Assembly: GCA_910578985.1 (NCBI GenBank) | Contig: CAJTSF010000022.1 | Span: 1 to 39,389 of the forward strand | Direction of reading: 5' to 3' | DNA length: 39,389 nt | From: an uncultured Odoribacter sp. | GTDB lineage: Bacteria > Bacteroidota > Bacteroidia > Bacteroidales > Marinifilaceae | Shown: one piece after another, positions 23,343 to 32,787 of the stretch | Layout: each line of letters opens with the position of its first letter | Position numbering within the stretch: the first letter of the stretch is position 1 | Program-made: the position numbers and the translations under genes | The notes under the pieces: generated by a model | Seen by the model: only the letters and a program-made list of their open reading frames with translations | Told to the model about the DNA's origin: nothing | The model's database searches: none

Positions 23343-25307
23343 ATGGCACAGGAAGAAGAAAACTTGAAATCATTGCCCGATAACGCGTATCGGGAATTGG
23401 CGCCGGGGGAGGAGTATCATCCCATTATGCCGGCAGGTGGCAAACCGAAAGAGGTGACGGTGTACTCCGTGACGTTCGGTATTATTATGGCGGTTATTTT
23501 TTCAGCCGCCGCGGCTTATTTGGGATTGAAGGTGGGGCAGGTGTTCGAGGCGGCGATACCGATAGCCATCATCGCGGTGGGAATGGGGACGCTGATGAAG
23601 AAGGACAATATGCTGGGGCAGAATGTCATCATCCAGTCCATCGGCGCCAGTTCGGGCGTCATCGTGGCGGGCGCCATCTTCACTTTGCCGGCGTTGTATA
23701 TCCTCGGGTTGGACGCCCATTTTTACCAGATATTCCTGTCGTCGCTGTTCGGCGGATTGCTGGGTATATTAATGTTGATTCCGTTCCGCAAGTATTTCGT
23801 GAAGGACATGCACGGGAAGTATCCTTTCCCGGAGGCGACCGCGACGACGGAGGTGCTGGTGTCCGGCGAAAAGAAGGGCAACCAGGCGAAGCTGCTGGCG
23901 GTGAGTGGTCTGATCGGCGGTCTGTATGACTTCTGCATCAGTACGTTCGGATGGTGGACGGAGACGGTGACCACGCGCCTGATGGGATGGGGAGAGGTGT
24001 TGGCGGACAAGTTCAAGCTGGTGTTCAAGGTGAACACGGGGGCTGCGGTGCTCGGTCTGGGGTATATCATCGGGTTGAAATACGCGGCGATTATCTGCGC
24101 GGGTTCGTTTACGGTGTGGTTCGTGCTGATTCCTTTCATCAGTTATTTCGCCGCCGGGCAGACGGTGGCGGTGGGTGAGGGGATAAACCTGCTACTGGGC
24201 GAGATGTCGGCGGAGCAGATTTTCACGAACTATGCGCGGCACATCGGTATCGGGGGCATCGCCATGGCGGGCATCATCGGTATCGTGCGGTCGTCGGGCA
24301 TCATCAAGCAGGCTGTGGGACTGGCGGTGAAGGAGTTGGGCGGCAGGAAAAGCGCGGAGGAGAACGTGGTGCGCACGCAGCGCGACCTGTCGATGAAATT
24401 CATCCTGTCGGCGTTGCTGGCTGTGTTGGTCACGACTTTCCTGTTTTTCCAGTTCGGCGTGTTGGGCAATTGGTTCCAGACGCTGGTGGCGATTCTGATT
24501 GTGTTTATCATTTCGTTCCTGTTCACGACGGTGGCGGCGAATGCCATTGCCATCGTGGGGTCGAATCCGGTGTCGGGGATGACGCTGATGACGTTGATTC
24601 TGGCTTCCCTGGTGCTGGTGAGCGCGGGGTTGAGCGGGACGAGCGGCATGATGGCTTCCATGATTATCGGCGGCGTGGTGTGTACGGCGTTGTCCATGGC
24701 GGGCGGTTTTGTGACCGACTTGAAAATCGGCTACTGGCTGGGCACGACGCCGGTGAAGCAGGAGAAGTGGAAGTTCTTAGGTACCTTCGTTTCGGCTGCC
24801 ACGGTGGCCGGGGTGATGATGGTGCTGAACCAGACTTACGGCTTTGTGGGTGAGAACGCATTGGTCGCTCCGCAGGCGAACGCCATGGCGGCGGTCATCA
24901 AGCCCTTGATGGAGGGAGGGGCTACGCCGTGGATGCTTTATTTTGCCGGAGCGGCGTTGGCATTGATTCTGACCATGATCGGGGTGCCGGCGCTGGCGTT
25001 TGCGTTGGGGATGTTCATTCCTTTGGATTTGAATACGCCTCTGTTGATTGGCGGTTTGGTGAGTTGGTATGTCTCCACCCGCAGCAAGGATGAGCGGGTG
25101 AATAAGATGCGCCGTGACCGCGGTACGCTGATAGCCTCCGGTTTTATTGCCGGCGGTGCGTTGATGGGTGTCGTGAGCGCCGTATTGAAATATGCGGGTG
25201 CCGATTGGTATAACGCATGGAGCGGGGCGGAATGGCTTGCCGTGGTGATGTATGTGGCGATTATCGCGTATTTTATTTGGGATGCGCGGCGCGCTCGCGA
25301 AGAGTGA
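23343..25307 (+). CDS. OPT family oligopeptide transporter
   Basis: A 654-residue inner-membrane protein with about 14-16 hydrophobic segments. The first helical segment after a 40-residue soluble N terminus carries the OPT-type SAAAAYLGLKVGQVFEAAIP. Bacterial OPT proteins move oligopeptides or metal-peptide complexes by proton coupling. Length is standard for the prokaryotic members. The gene lies 36 bases before peptidase T, which gives a natural uptake and hydrolysis pair. The exact substrate is unknown. Confidence 0.92.
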   Translation: MAQEEENLKSLPDNAYRELAPGEEYHPIMPAGGKPKEVTVYSVTFGIIMAVIFSAAAAYLGLKVGQVFEAAIPIAIIAVGMGTLMKKDNMLGQNVIIQSIGASSGVIVAGAIFTLPALYILGLDAHFYQIFLSSLFGGLLGILMLIPFRKYFVKDMHGKYPFPEATATTEVLVSGEKKGNQAKLLAVSGLIGGLYDFCISTFGWWTETVTTRLMGWGEVLADKFKLVFKVNTGAAVLGLGYIIGLKYAAIICAGSFTVWFVLIPFISYFAAGQTVAVGEGINLLLGEMSAEQIFTNYARHIGIGGIAMAGIIGIVRSSGIIKQAVGLAVKELGGRKSAEENVVRTQRDLSMKFILSALLAVLVTTFLFFQFGVLGNWFQTLVAILIVFIISFLFTTVAANAIAIVGSNPVSGMTLMTLILASLVLVSAGLSGTSGMMASMIIGGVVCTALSMAGGFVTDLKIGYWLGTTPVKQEKWKFLGTFVSAATVAGVMMVLNQTYGFVGENALVAPQANAMAAVIKPLMEGGATPWMLYFAGAALALILTMIGVPALAFALGMFIPLDLNTPLLIGGLVSWYVSTRSKDERVNKMRRDRGTLIASGFIAGGALMGVVSAVLKYAGADWYNAWSGAEWLAVVMYVAIIAYFIWDARRAREE

Positions 25308-25343
25308 GTTTGGAATAGAGAGTAATCAAGAAAACAGAAAGAT

Positions 25344-26561
25344 ATGGAATTGAAAGAACGTTTTTTGAAATATGTCGGCTTCGACACGCAGAGCGACCCG
25401 GAGAGCGAGACTTATCCGTCGGCGGCAAAGGAACTGGTGTTGTTGAACCATCTGGCAGAGGAGATGAAAGGGCTCGGGTTGCAGGATGTGGAGGTGGATG
25501 CCAATGGGTATGCGATGGGTACGATTCCTGCCACGCCGGGATATGAGGCTCGCCCGATGATCGGGTTTATCGCCCATGTGGATACCAGTCCCGACATGAG
25601 CGGCGCGAATGTGAAGCCGCAAGTGATTGAGAATTACAATGGTGAAGACATCCGTCTGAATGATTCGTTGATGATGCGGGTGGCGGATTTCCCTGAGTTG
25701 TCTTTTTATAAGGGGCATACGCTGATTACGACCGACGGGACGACGTTGTTGGGTGCCGATGACAAGGCGGGGGTGGCGGAAATCATGACGGCTGCCGAGT
25801 ATATGATGGCTCATCCGGAACTGAAACACGGACCGGTGCGCCTGGGTTTCACACCGGACGAGGAGATCGGGCGTGGCGTGGATTTCTTCGATGTGAAGCG
25901 CTTCGGGGCGAAGTTCGCCTATACCGTGGACGGCGGTTTCGAAGGGGAGTTGGAGTATGAGAATTTCAATGCCGCCGGCGCGAAGATAGAGGTGCAGGGG
26001 CAGAATATCCATCCGGGATACGCCAAGGACAAGATGATTAACGCGCTGCAGGTGATTGCGGAGTTGAACGCCATGCTGCCTCCCTGCCAGCGTCCGGAAC
26101 ACACGGAAGGGTACGAGGGATTCTATCACTTGATTTCCGTGAAGGGGGAAGTGGAGCAGGCTTCCTGCGACTATATCATCCGGGATCATTCCCGCGAGAA
26201 GTTCGAGGAGAAGAAGGCGTATTTGCAGAAGGCGGTGGAGTTGTTGAGCATGAAATACGGGGAAGGGGTGCTGAAGCTGACCTTGAAGGACCAGTATTAT
26301 AATATGCGTGAGCAGGTGGAGCCTTATCCCGAAGTGATAGACAAGGCTTTTCAGGCGATGACGCAAGCCGGAGTGACTCCGATTGTGCGTCCCATTCGCG
26401 GCGGTACGGACGGTGCGCGGCTCTCTTATATGGGGCTGCCTTGCCCGAACCTTTTCACGGGAGGCATGAACTTTCACGGCAAATATGAGTACTGCTCGCT
26501 GGACACGATGAAGAAGGCGATGCAGACTATTCTGAACCTGGCTGTTCTGTGGGCAGACTGA
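25344..26561 (+). CDS. pepT: Peptidase T (tripeptide aminopeptidase)
   Basis: A 405-residue cytoplasmic M20-family zinc peptidase that removes the N-terminal residue of tripeptides. Metal and catalytic residues are in place: His78 and Asp80 (AHVDTSPD), Asp140 (GADDKAG), Glu173 and Glu174 (TPDEEIGRG), Asp196 (TVDGGFEG), and the C-terminal His of GGMNFHGKYEY. Length matches the family. It is paired with the OPT transporter upstream. Confidence 0.97.
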   Translation: MELKERFLKYVGFDTQSDPESETYPSAAKELVLLNHLAEEMKGLGLQDVEVDANGYAMGTIPATPGYEARPMIGFIAHVDTSPDMSGANVKPQVIENYNGEDIRLNDSLMMRVADFPELSFYKGHTLITTDGTTLLGADDKAGVAEIMTAAEYMMAHPELKHGPVRLGFTPDEEIGRGVDFFDVKRFGAKFAYTVDGGFEGELEYENFNAAGAKIEVQGQNIHPGYAKDKMINALQVIAELNAMLPPCQRPEHTEGYEGFYHLISVKGEVEQASCDYIIRDHSREKFEEKKAYLQKAVELLSMKYGEGVLKLTLKDQYYNMREQVEPYPEVIDKAFQAMTQAGVTPIVRPIRGGTDGARLSYMGLPCPNLFTGGMNFHGKYEYCSLDTMKKAMQTILNLAVLWAD

Positions 26562-26583
26562 TACATGTGATTTAAAATATCGT

Positions 26584-26591
26584 TACCTTTG
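26584..26591 (+). promoter_or_regulatory. -7 element of the PAPS-sulfotransferase operon
   Basis: TACCTTTG matches TAnnTTTG and lies 20 bases before the cysQ start at 26612. The spacing to a -33 element is unclear. Read-through from pepT is also possible, since only 50 bases separate the genes. Confidence 0.55.
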
Positions 26592-26611
26592 CCGACTGTC
26601 TGAAAAAGTAT

Positions 26612-27418
26612 ATGATGTATTCATCCGATTTAGATATAGCCATGGAAGCGGCTTTGCATGCCGGGGCGGAAGTTTTGAAGATATACCGTGATCCCGCCGC
26701 CGATTTTGAAATCGAATGTAAAGCGGACCATTCCCCTTTAACGATTGCCGACCGACATGCCAATGAGGTGATTATGCGCTATCTGACGCGCACGGCACAT
26801 CCGATTATCAGCGAAGAGAACAGGAATATGGATTATAGCGTGCGGCGCACATGGGAGAGGGTGTGGGTGGTGGATCCGTTGGACGGGACGAAGGAGTTTA
26901 TCAAGCGGAATGGGGAGTTCACGGTGAATATCGCGTTGGTGGAGGAGGGGCGTCCGGTGTTGGGCGTGGTGTATATCCCGGTGCGGGGCGTGATGTATTA
27001 CGGTTCGGAGGGGAACGGGGCGTACCGGGTGGAAGAGGCGTTGTGGCAAAACGGGGAAGGGGCGGAAGCGTTGAAGAACCGGGCGGAACGCCTGCCGTTG
27101 CGACGCCGGGACGGGAAGTTTGTCGTGGTGGCATCCCGGTCGCATTTGAGCGTGGAAACGGCGGCATTCATCGAGCGCATGCGACAGGAACACGGGGAGG
27201 TGGAAATGATATCGGTGGGGAGTTCCATTAAAATCTGTTTGGTGGCGGAAGGGACGGCGGATGTTTATCCCCGCTTCGCTCCGACGATGGAGTGGGATAC
27301 GGCTGCCGGGCATGCGGTGGTGCGTGCGGCGGGACGGGAGATTTATCGGGAGGACGGGGTGACGCCGTTGAGGTATAATAAGGAGGATTTGCTGAATCCT
27401 TGGTTTATCGTGAAATAA
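26612..27418 (+). CDS. cysQ: 3'(2'),5'-bisphosphate nucleotidase CysQ
   Basis: A 268-residue inositol-monophosphatase-fold enzyme. It removes the 3'-phosphate of PAP, the by-product of every PAPS-dependent sulfotransfer, or of PAPS itself. Metal-binding motifs: SEE at 67-69, DPLDGT at 88-93 and EWDTAAGHA near 229-237. It is the first gene of the operon and removes the product inhibitor of the sulfotransferase encoded downstream. ATGATG gives two possible starts, one codon apart. Confidence 0.95.
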   Translation: MMYSSDLDIAMEAALHAGAEVLKIYRDPAADFEIECKADHSPLTIADRHANEVIMRYLTRTAHPIISEENRNMDYSVRRTWERVWVVDPLDGTKEFIKRNGEFTVNIALVEEGRPVLGVVYIPVRGVMYYGSEGNGAYRVEEALWQNGEGAEALKNRAERLPLRRRDGKFVVVASRSHLSVETAAFIERMRQEHGEVEMISVGSSIKICLVAEGTADVYPRFAPTMEWDTAAGHAVVRAAGREIYREDGVTPLRYNKEDLLNPWFIVK

Positions 27419-27429
27419 TAACAGGAAAT

Positions 27430-28035
27430 ATGGCGGAGAATATTTATCCGATTTTTGATAAGATGTTGCAGCGCAATGACCGGGAGGCGTTGTTGAAGCA
27501 ACGGGGAATCATGATTTGGTTCACCGGATTGTCCGGTTCCGGGAAAAGCACGCTGGCCATTGCGTTGGAACGTGAGCTGTACCGTCGCGGGATATTGTGC
27601 CGTATATTGGACGGCGACAATATACGGAGCGGGATTAATAATAATCTGGGGTTCTCGGAGGCGGACAGGACGGAGAATATCCGCCGGATAGCCGAAGTGT
27701 CGAAATTGTTTGTGGACTGCGGAATCGTGACCATAGCGGCATTTATCAGCCCCACCCATGCCATTCGCAAGATGGCCGCTGACATCATCGGATGGGAGGA
27801 TTTCCTGGAGGTGTATGTGAGTACGCCTATCGAGGAGTGCGAAAGGCGGGATGTGAAGGGGTTGTATGCCAAGGCACGGAGAGGCGAAATCAAGGAGTTT
27901 ACAGGCATTTCCTCTCCATTTGAGGCTCCTGACGATGCGTTCGTTTCGATTGATACGACGCGGCAACCGTTGGAGGAGTCGGTGCGTATATTGCTGGAAG
28001 CGATAGAGCCGAAAATTCGTATGCAAAGAGTTTAA
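27430..28035 (+). CDS. cysC: Adenylylsulfate kinase CysC
   Basis: A 201-residue kinase that phosphorylates APS to PAPS with ATP. The P-loop GLSGSGKST is at 33-41 and DGDNIR follows near 58-63. I chose ATG 27430 (MAENIYPIFDKML), which has an AGGAAA motif a few bases upstream and matches the usual length, over an in-frame ATG at 27400 that overlaps the end of cysQ. It provides the sulfate donor for the sulfotransferase of this operon. Confidence 0.95.
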   Translation: MAENIYPIFDKMLQRNDREALLKQRGIMIWFTGLSGSGKSTLAIALERELYRRGILCRILDGDNIRSGINNNLGFSEADRTENIRRIAEVSKLFVDCGIVTIAAFISPTHAIRKMAADIIGWEDFLEVYVSTPIEECERRDVKGLYAKARRGEIKEFTGISSPFEAPDDAFVSIDTTRQPLEESVRILLEAIEPKIRMQRV

Positions 28036-28961
28036 TGAATAAAGAGATTGAAATGGCAGACTATAAATTGAGTCATTTGAAGGAGTTGGAAGCGGAGTCC
28101 ATTCATATCATCCGCGAAGTGGTGGCAGAGTTTGAGAATCCGGTGATGCTGTATTCCATCGGAAAGGATTCGTCGGTGATGGTACGCTTGGCGGAAAAGG
28201 CTTTTGCGCCGGGAAAGGTGCCTTTCCCGCTGATGCACATCGATTCGAAATGGAAATTCAAGGAGATGATAGAATTCCGCGACCGCTATGCCCGCGAGAA
28301 CAATTGGGATTTGATTGTGGAGTCCAACGAAAAGGCATTCCGCGAGGGAGTGGGGCCTTTCACGCATGGCAGCAAGGTGCATACGGATTTGATGAAGACG
28401 CAGGCATTGTTGCAGGCATTGGACAAATATAAGTTCGATGCGGCGTTCGGCGGTGCCCGGCGGGATGAGGAGAAATCGCGCGCCAAGGAGCGCATCTATT
28501 CCTTTCGGGACAAGTTCCACCAATGGGACCCGAAGAATCAGCGTCCGGAGTTGTGGAGTCTGTATAATGCCCGTGTACACAAGGGAGAGTCGATTCGGGT
28601 ATTCCCGTTGTCGAACTGGACGGAGCTGGATATCTGGCAGTATATCCGGATGGAGAATATCCCCATCGTACCGCTTTATTTTGCGAAGGAACGTCCGGTT
28701 ATCGAGATGGACGGGAATCTGATTATGCCCGACGATGACCGCTTGCCGGAGCAATACAAAGACCGCGTCGAGATGCGCAAAGTGCGTTTCCGTACCTTGG
28801 GATGCTGGCCCTTGACGGGTGCCGTAGAGTCGGAGGCGGATACCATCGAGAAAATTGTGGAGGAGATGATGACCACCACCAAGTCGGAGCGTACGACAAG
28901 GGTTATCGATTTTGACCAGGATGCCAGTATGGAACAGAAGAAGCGGGAGGGGTATTTTTAA
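28035..28961 (+). CDS. cysD: Sulfate adenylyltransferase subunit 2 CysD
   Basis: A 308-residue PP-loop ATP pyrophosphatase, the catalytic subunit of ATP sulfurylase, making APS from ATP and sulfate. The PP-loop SIGKDSS is at 41-47, and GGARRDEEKSRAKERI is intact. Start options are ATG 28035, which overlaps the cysC stop by one base (TAATG), and ATG 28053 (MADYKLSHLKELE), which matches the usual family start; the longer form is given here. The partner is CysN immediately downstream. Confidence 0.96.
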   Translation: MNKEIEMADYKLSHLKELEAESIHIIREVVAEFENPVMLYSIGKDSSVMVRLAEKAFAPGKVPFPLMHIDSKWKFKEMIEFRDRYARENNWDLIVESNEKAFREGVGPFTHGSKVHTDLMKTQALLQALDKYKFDAAFGGARRDEEKSRAKERIYSFRDKFHQWDPKNQRPELWSLYNARVHKGESIRVFPLSNWTELDIWQYIRMENIPIVPLYFAKERPVIEMDGNLIMPDDDRLPEQYKDRVEMRKVRFRTLGCWPLTGAVESEADTIEKIVEEMMTTTKSERTTRVIDFDQDASMEQKKREGYF

Positions 28962-28976
28962 GGTCCGTAACGAAAG

Positions 28977-30413
28977 ATGAAAATGAAGATGGAAAGATTG
29001 AATATAAAGGAATTCCTGGATCAGGATGAGAAAAAGGATTTGTTGCGTCTATTGACGGCAGGATCGGTGGATGACGGCAAATCCACGTTGATCGGAAGGT
29101 TGCTTTTCGATAGTAAAAAACTTTACGAGGACCAGTTGGACGCGTTGGAGCGGGATACGAAACGGTATGGGAACGCAGGGGGAGAGATCGACTACGCTTT
29201 GTTGCTGGACGGCTTGAAAGCGGAACGGGAGCAAGGGATAACCATCGATGTGGCATACCGCTATTTTTCGACCAATAAGCGGAAATTCATCATCGCCGAC
29301 ACACCGGGACACGAGCAGTACACGCGTAACATGATAACGGGAGGATCGACGGCGAACCTGGCGATTATTTTGGTGGATGCCCGCACAGGAGTGATTACCC
29401 AGACGAGACGGCATACCTATCTGGTTTCTTTGTTGGGAATCAAACATGTGGTACTGGCTGTGAATAAGATGGATTTGGTGGATTACAGCCGGGAGGTGTT
29501 CGATCGGATTGTAAGCGAGTACCGCGCCTTTGCGGAACCGTTGGGAATTCCGGATGTGACCTGTATTCCGTTGTCGGCATTGAAAGGAGATAATGTGGTG
29601 GAGGGTTCGGAAAATATGGGATGGTATGACGGTAAACCGTTATTGGAACATATCGAGACCGTACATATCGGCAGCGATAAGAACTTCGAGGATTTCCGTT
29701 ATCCGGTGCAATATGTGTTGCGCCCGAACTTGGATTTCCGCGGATTCAGCAGTACGGTGGCTTCCGGAGTGGTGCGACGTGGGGATGAGGTGGTGGCGCT
29801 GCCTTCGATGAAGCGTTCCCGGGTGAAGTCTATTGTAACTTACGACGGAGAGCAGGAAGAGGCATTTCCTCCGCAGGCGGTGACCATCACGTTGGAAGAT
29901 GAAATCGATATATCGCGCGGGGAGATGTTGGTGCATCCTGACAACCTACCTGTTGTGTCCCGTTGTTTCGAGGCGATGTTGGTGTGGATGGATGAGAAGC
30001 GGATGAACCCGGAGGAGGCTTTTTTCATCAAGCATACGACCAATCTGACCCGGGTGAAAATCGACAAAATCCGCTATAAAGTGAATGTCAATACCATGGA
30101 GCATTCGGCGGGCGAGGCATTGGAATTGAACGAGATCGCCCGGGTGGTCTTCAGCAGCGGTAAACCGTTGTTTTTCGACCCCTATCAAAAGAATAAGAAT
30201 ACGGGGGCTTTCATCCTGATAGACCCCATAACGAACAACACCTGTGCGGTAGGTATGATTATCGACAAGGTGGATGAAAAGGACATGCAGGAGATGGAAG
30301 TGCCTGAGATTCATTTGAGCCGCCTGGGTATCGGGGAAGAGCATTACGAGGCGATTGAAAAGGTTGCGAGAGAATTGGATAAACAGGGCATTCCCGTCAA
30401 ATTAATCAGATAA
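28977..30413 (+). CDS. cysN: Sulfate adenylyltransferase subunit 1 CysN (GTPase)
   Basis: A 478-residue GTPase of the EF-Tu-like group whose GTP hydrolysis drives APS synthesis by CysD. G-motifs: GSVDDGKST (29-37), DTPGHEQ (108-114), NKMD (163-166). There is no fused C-terminal CysC kinase domain, consistent with a separate cysC gene. Other possible starts are Met3 and Met5; ATG 28989 (MERLNIKEF) resembles the usual family start. It begins 15 bases after cysD and ends 2 bases before the sulfotransferase gene. Confidence 0.96.
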   Translation: MKMKMERLNIKEFLDQDEKKDLLRLLTAGSVDDGKSTLIGRLLFDSKKLYEDQLDALERDTKRYGNAGGEIDYALLLDGLKAEREQGITIDVAYRYFSTNKRKFIIADTPGHEQYTRNMITGGSTANLAIILVDARTGVITQTRRHTYLVSLLGIKHVVLAVNKMDLVDYSREVFDRIVSEYRAFAEPLGIPDVTCIPLSALKGDNVVEGSENMGWYDGKPLLEHIETVHIGSDKNFEDFRYPVQYVLRPNLDFRGFSSTVASGVVRRGDEVVALPSMKRSRVKSIVTYDGEQEEAFPPQAVTITLEDEIDISRGEMLVHPDNLPVVSRCFEAMLVWMDEKRMNPEEAFFIKHTTNLTRVKIDKIRYKVNVNTMEHSAGEALELNEIARVVFSSGKPLFFDPYQKNKNTGAFILIDPITNNTCAVGMIIDKVDEKDMQEMEVPEIHLSRLGIGEEHYEAIEKVARELDKQGIPVKLIR

Positions 30414-30415
30414 TT

Positions 30416-31519
30416 ATGGGATTATTGGAGTTTCAGAAGTTACCGGTCAATACCTTGGTAGGGGCGGATTGGAAGACTTTTCAGGGAATTACCCAAGGGC
30501 AACGGATCGATTCCGGCTACAAGATGAAGTATGGCCTGACGAAAGCGGTGTGCCGTTTGCTAAGCCCTTTGAAATCGATGCAGGACCGGCGTTATGACAA
30601 GCGTTTGAAAGGAGAGTCGGATATGGATCCGGTCTTTATTTTGGGGCATTGGCGGAGCGGCACCACCTTTGTGCATAATGTCTTGGCACATGATAAACAT
30701 TTCGGGTACACGACGACTTACCAGACGGTATTTCCGCATATCATGATGTGGGGACAGCCTTTTTTCAAAAAGACGATGGCGTGGCTGATGCCGGACAAGC
30801 GCCCGACGGATAACATGGAGCTGGGGGTGGATTTGCCGCAGGAGGAGGAATTCGCCTTGTCGAACATGATGCCTTATTCCTACTATAACTTCTGGTTTCT
30901 TCCGCAGAACATGATGGACTATTGCGACCGCTTCCTGACCATGGAAAAGGCGACGGAGGAGGAGAAGAGGGTATTTCAGGAGACTTTCCTGAAGTTGGTG
31001 AAGATATCGCTGTGGAATACGAAAGGAACCCAATACCTTTCGAAGAATCCGCCCCATACGGGTAAAATCAAAGAGATTCTGGAGATATTTCCCAATGCCA
31101 AGTTCATCTATCTGATGCGCAATCCTTATACGGTGTTCGAATCGACGCGTAGTTTTTTCATCAATACGATCCTGCCTCTTCAGTTGCAACGTATATCAAC
31201 GAAGGAGATGGAGCAGAATATCTTGGATGCTTACAGCCGTCTGTACCACCGTTACGAAGAAGACAAGAAACTGATACCGGAAGGGAATCTGCTGGAAATC
31301 AAATTCGAGGATTTCGAGGCGAACGCTATGGAAATGACGGAAAAGATATACCGTACGTTGTCTATTCCCGGTTTTGAGGAGGCGAGGGCGGACATTGCCG
31401 CTTATCTCGATACGAAAAAAGGTTATAAGAAGAATGCTTACAAATACGATCCCCGGACGGTGGAATTGGTGGAAAAACATTGGGGATTCGCCTTGGAACA
31501 GTGGGATTATCGATTGTAA
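30416..31519 (+). CDS. PAPS-dependent sulfotransferase
   Basis: A 367-residue sulfotransferase (Sulfotransfer_3 type) that moves sulfate from PAPS to a hydroxyl or amine acceptor in the cytoplasm. The 5'-phosphosulfate-binding loop is LGHWRSGTT (76-84) and the 3'-phosphate site is RNPYTVFESTRS near 233-244. There is no signal peptide. It starts 2 bases after cysN, so PAPS synthesis and use are coupled. From memory, a similar Bacteroides thetaiotaomicron protein in a similar operon was reported as a cholesterol or steroid sulfotransferase; whether this protein shares that substrate is not visible in the sequence. A lipid or polysaccharide acceptor is the alternative. Confidence 0.92.
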   Translation: MGLLEFQKLPVNTLVGADWKTFQGITQGQRIDSGYKMKYGLTKAVCRLLSPLKSMQDRRYDKRLKGESDMDPVFILGHWRSGTTFVHNVLAHDKHFGYTTTYQTVFPHIMMWGQPFFKKTMAWLMPDKRPTDNMELGVDLPQEEEFALSNMMPYSYYNFWFLPQNMMDYCDRFLTMEKATEEEKRVFQETFLKLVKISLWNTKGTQYLSKNPPHTGKIKEILEIFPNAKFIYLMRNPYTVFESTRSFFINTILPLQLQRISTKEMEQNILDAYSRLYHRYEEDKKLIPEGNLLEIKFEDFEANAMEMTEKIYRTLSIPGFEEARADIAAYLDTKKGYKKNAYKYDPRTVELVEKHWGFALEQWDYRL

Positions 31520-31541
31520 TTTATTTTAGACTCAGAACACG

Positions 31542-32774
31542 ATGAAAGCCATTATTGTCACGATTGGGGATGAGATACTGATGGGGCAAATATTGGATAC
31601 CAATTCGCGCTACATCGCGAAGCGTTTGACCGATGTCGGTGTGGAGGTGGTGGAAATGTTGTCGATTCCGGATAAGCGGGAGGAGATTTTCGATACGGTG
31701 AGATATGCCATGGAAAAGGTGGATTTGGTGCTGGTGACGGGCGGATTGGGACCGACGAAAGATGACATGACCAAAAAGGTGTTGGCGGATTATTTCGGCA
31801 CTCGCTTGGTATTCAACGAGGAAGCCATGGGGTGGTTGGAAGAGTTGCTTCGTCACCGTAATGTGCCGATGAACGAGGGAAACCGTTCGCAGGCTTATCT
31901 GCCCGAGCATTGCCGCATATTGCGGAATTTCAAAGGTACGGCATCCGGTATGTGGTTTGAACGGGGATGGAAGTCGTTGATTTCCATGCCGGGTGTTCCG
32001 TTTGAGATGGAGCATTTGATGGAATTGTATGTCGTGCCCCAATTGAAAATGAAATATCCCGCCTTGCAGTTGGAGTACCGGATGGTGAAGGTGTATGATA
32101 TTCCGGAATCGCAGTTGGCACAGCATTTGGAATGTTGGGAGAATGCGTTGCGGGAAGGGTTTAAATTGGCATACCTGCCTTCTCCCGGACTGGTTAAGTT
32201 GCGGGTCACCGCCAAAGGGGACGCAGTCAGGGAATTGGATGAAGTCTATGCCGGACTGAAAAAGGAGTTGGAGACGCTTCGTTATACGGAAGGAGATGAC
32301 AGCATCGAGAAACAAATCGGGGAAGTTTTGCGTAAGAAAGGGGCAACGGTGGCAACGGCAGAGAGTTGCACAGGTGGGGAAATCGCTCATTTGCTGACTT
32401 CGGTACCGGGCAGTTCGGCTTATTTCAAAGGCAGTGTGGTCGCTTATTCCAATGAGGTGAAAATGGGCGTGCTGGGAGTGAGCCGGGAGGTTTTGGAACA
32501 GAATGGAGCAGTGAGTGAACCGGTGGTGTTGCAGATGGCGGAAAGGGTGCGGGATTTGATGGGAGCGGATTACGGGATTTCCACGTCGGGGGTCGCGGGT
32601 CCGGACGGAGGGACGGAGGAGAAGCCGGTAGGGACGGTTTGGATAGGGGTGGCTACTCCCGCAGGAAGCTGGGCAAAGCGGTTCGTATTTTCGTTTACGC
32701 GTGAACGGAATATTGCCAAAGCCGCAGCAAAAGCATTGGAATTATTGGAAGAAGCTGTGAGAACAAATAAATAA
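31542..32774 (+). CDS. cinA: CinA family protein (MoCF-like domain plus NMN amidohydrolase domain)
   Basis: A 410-residue two-domain protein. The N-terminal COG1058-type domain (about 1-165; TGGLGPTKDDMT near 67-78) is linked to ADP-ribose pyrophosphatase activity in other species. The C-terminal CinA domain (about 260-405) has TAESCTGGEIAHLL and SGVAGPDGGT, typical of nicotinamide-nucleotide amidohydrolase. It is normally a housekeeping NAD-salvage protein. Here it follows the sulfotransferase by 22 bases and precedes the hydrolase by 13, so it appears co-transcribed, though a link with sulfation is not obvious. Confidence 0.93.
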   Translation: MKAIIVTIGDEILMGQILDTNSRYIAKRLTDVGVEVVEMLSIPDKREEIFDTVRYAMEKVDLVLVTGGLGPTKDDMTKKVLADYFGTRLVFNEEAMGWLEELLRHRNVPMNEGNRSQAYLPEHCRILRNFKGTASGMWFERGWKSLISMPGVPFEMEHLMELYVVPQLKMKYPALQLEYRMVKVYDIPESQLAQHLECWENALREGFKLAYLPSPGLVKLRVTAKGDAVRELDEVYAGLKKELETLRYTEGDDSIEKQIGEVLRKKGATVATAESCTGGEIAHLLTSVPGSSAYFKGSVVAYSNEVKMGVLGVSREVLEQNGAVSEPVVLQMAERVRDLMGADYGISTSGVAGPDGGTEEKPVGTVWIGVATPAGSWAKRFVFSFTRERNIAKAAAKALELLEEAVRTNK

Positions 32775-32787
32775 TTTAAGTGCAATT

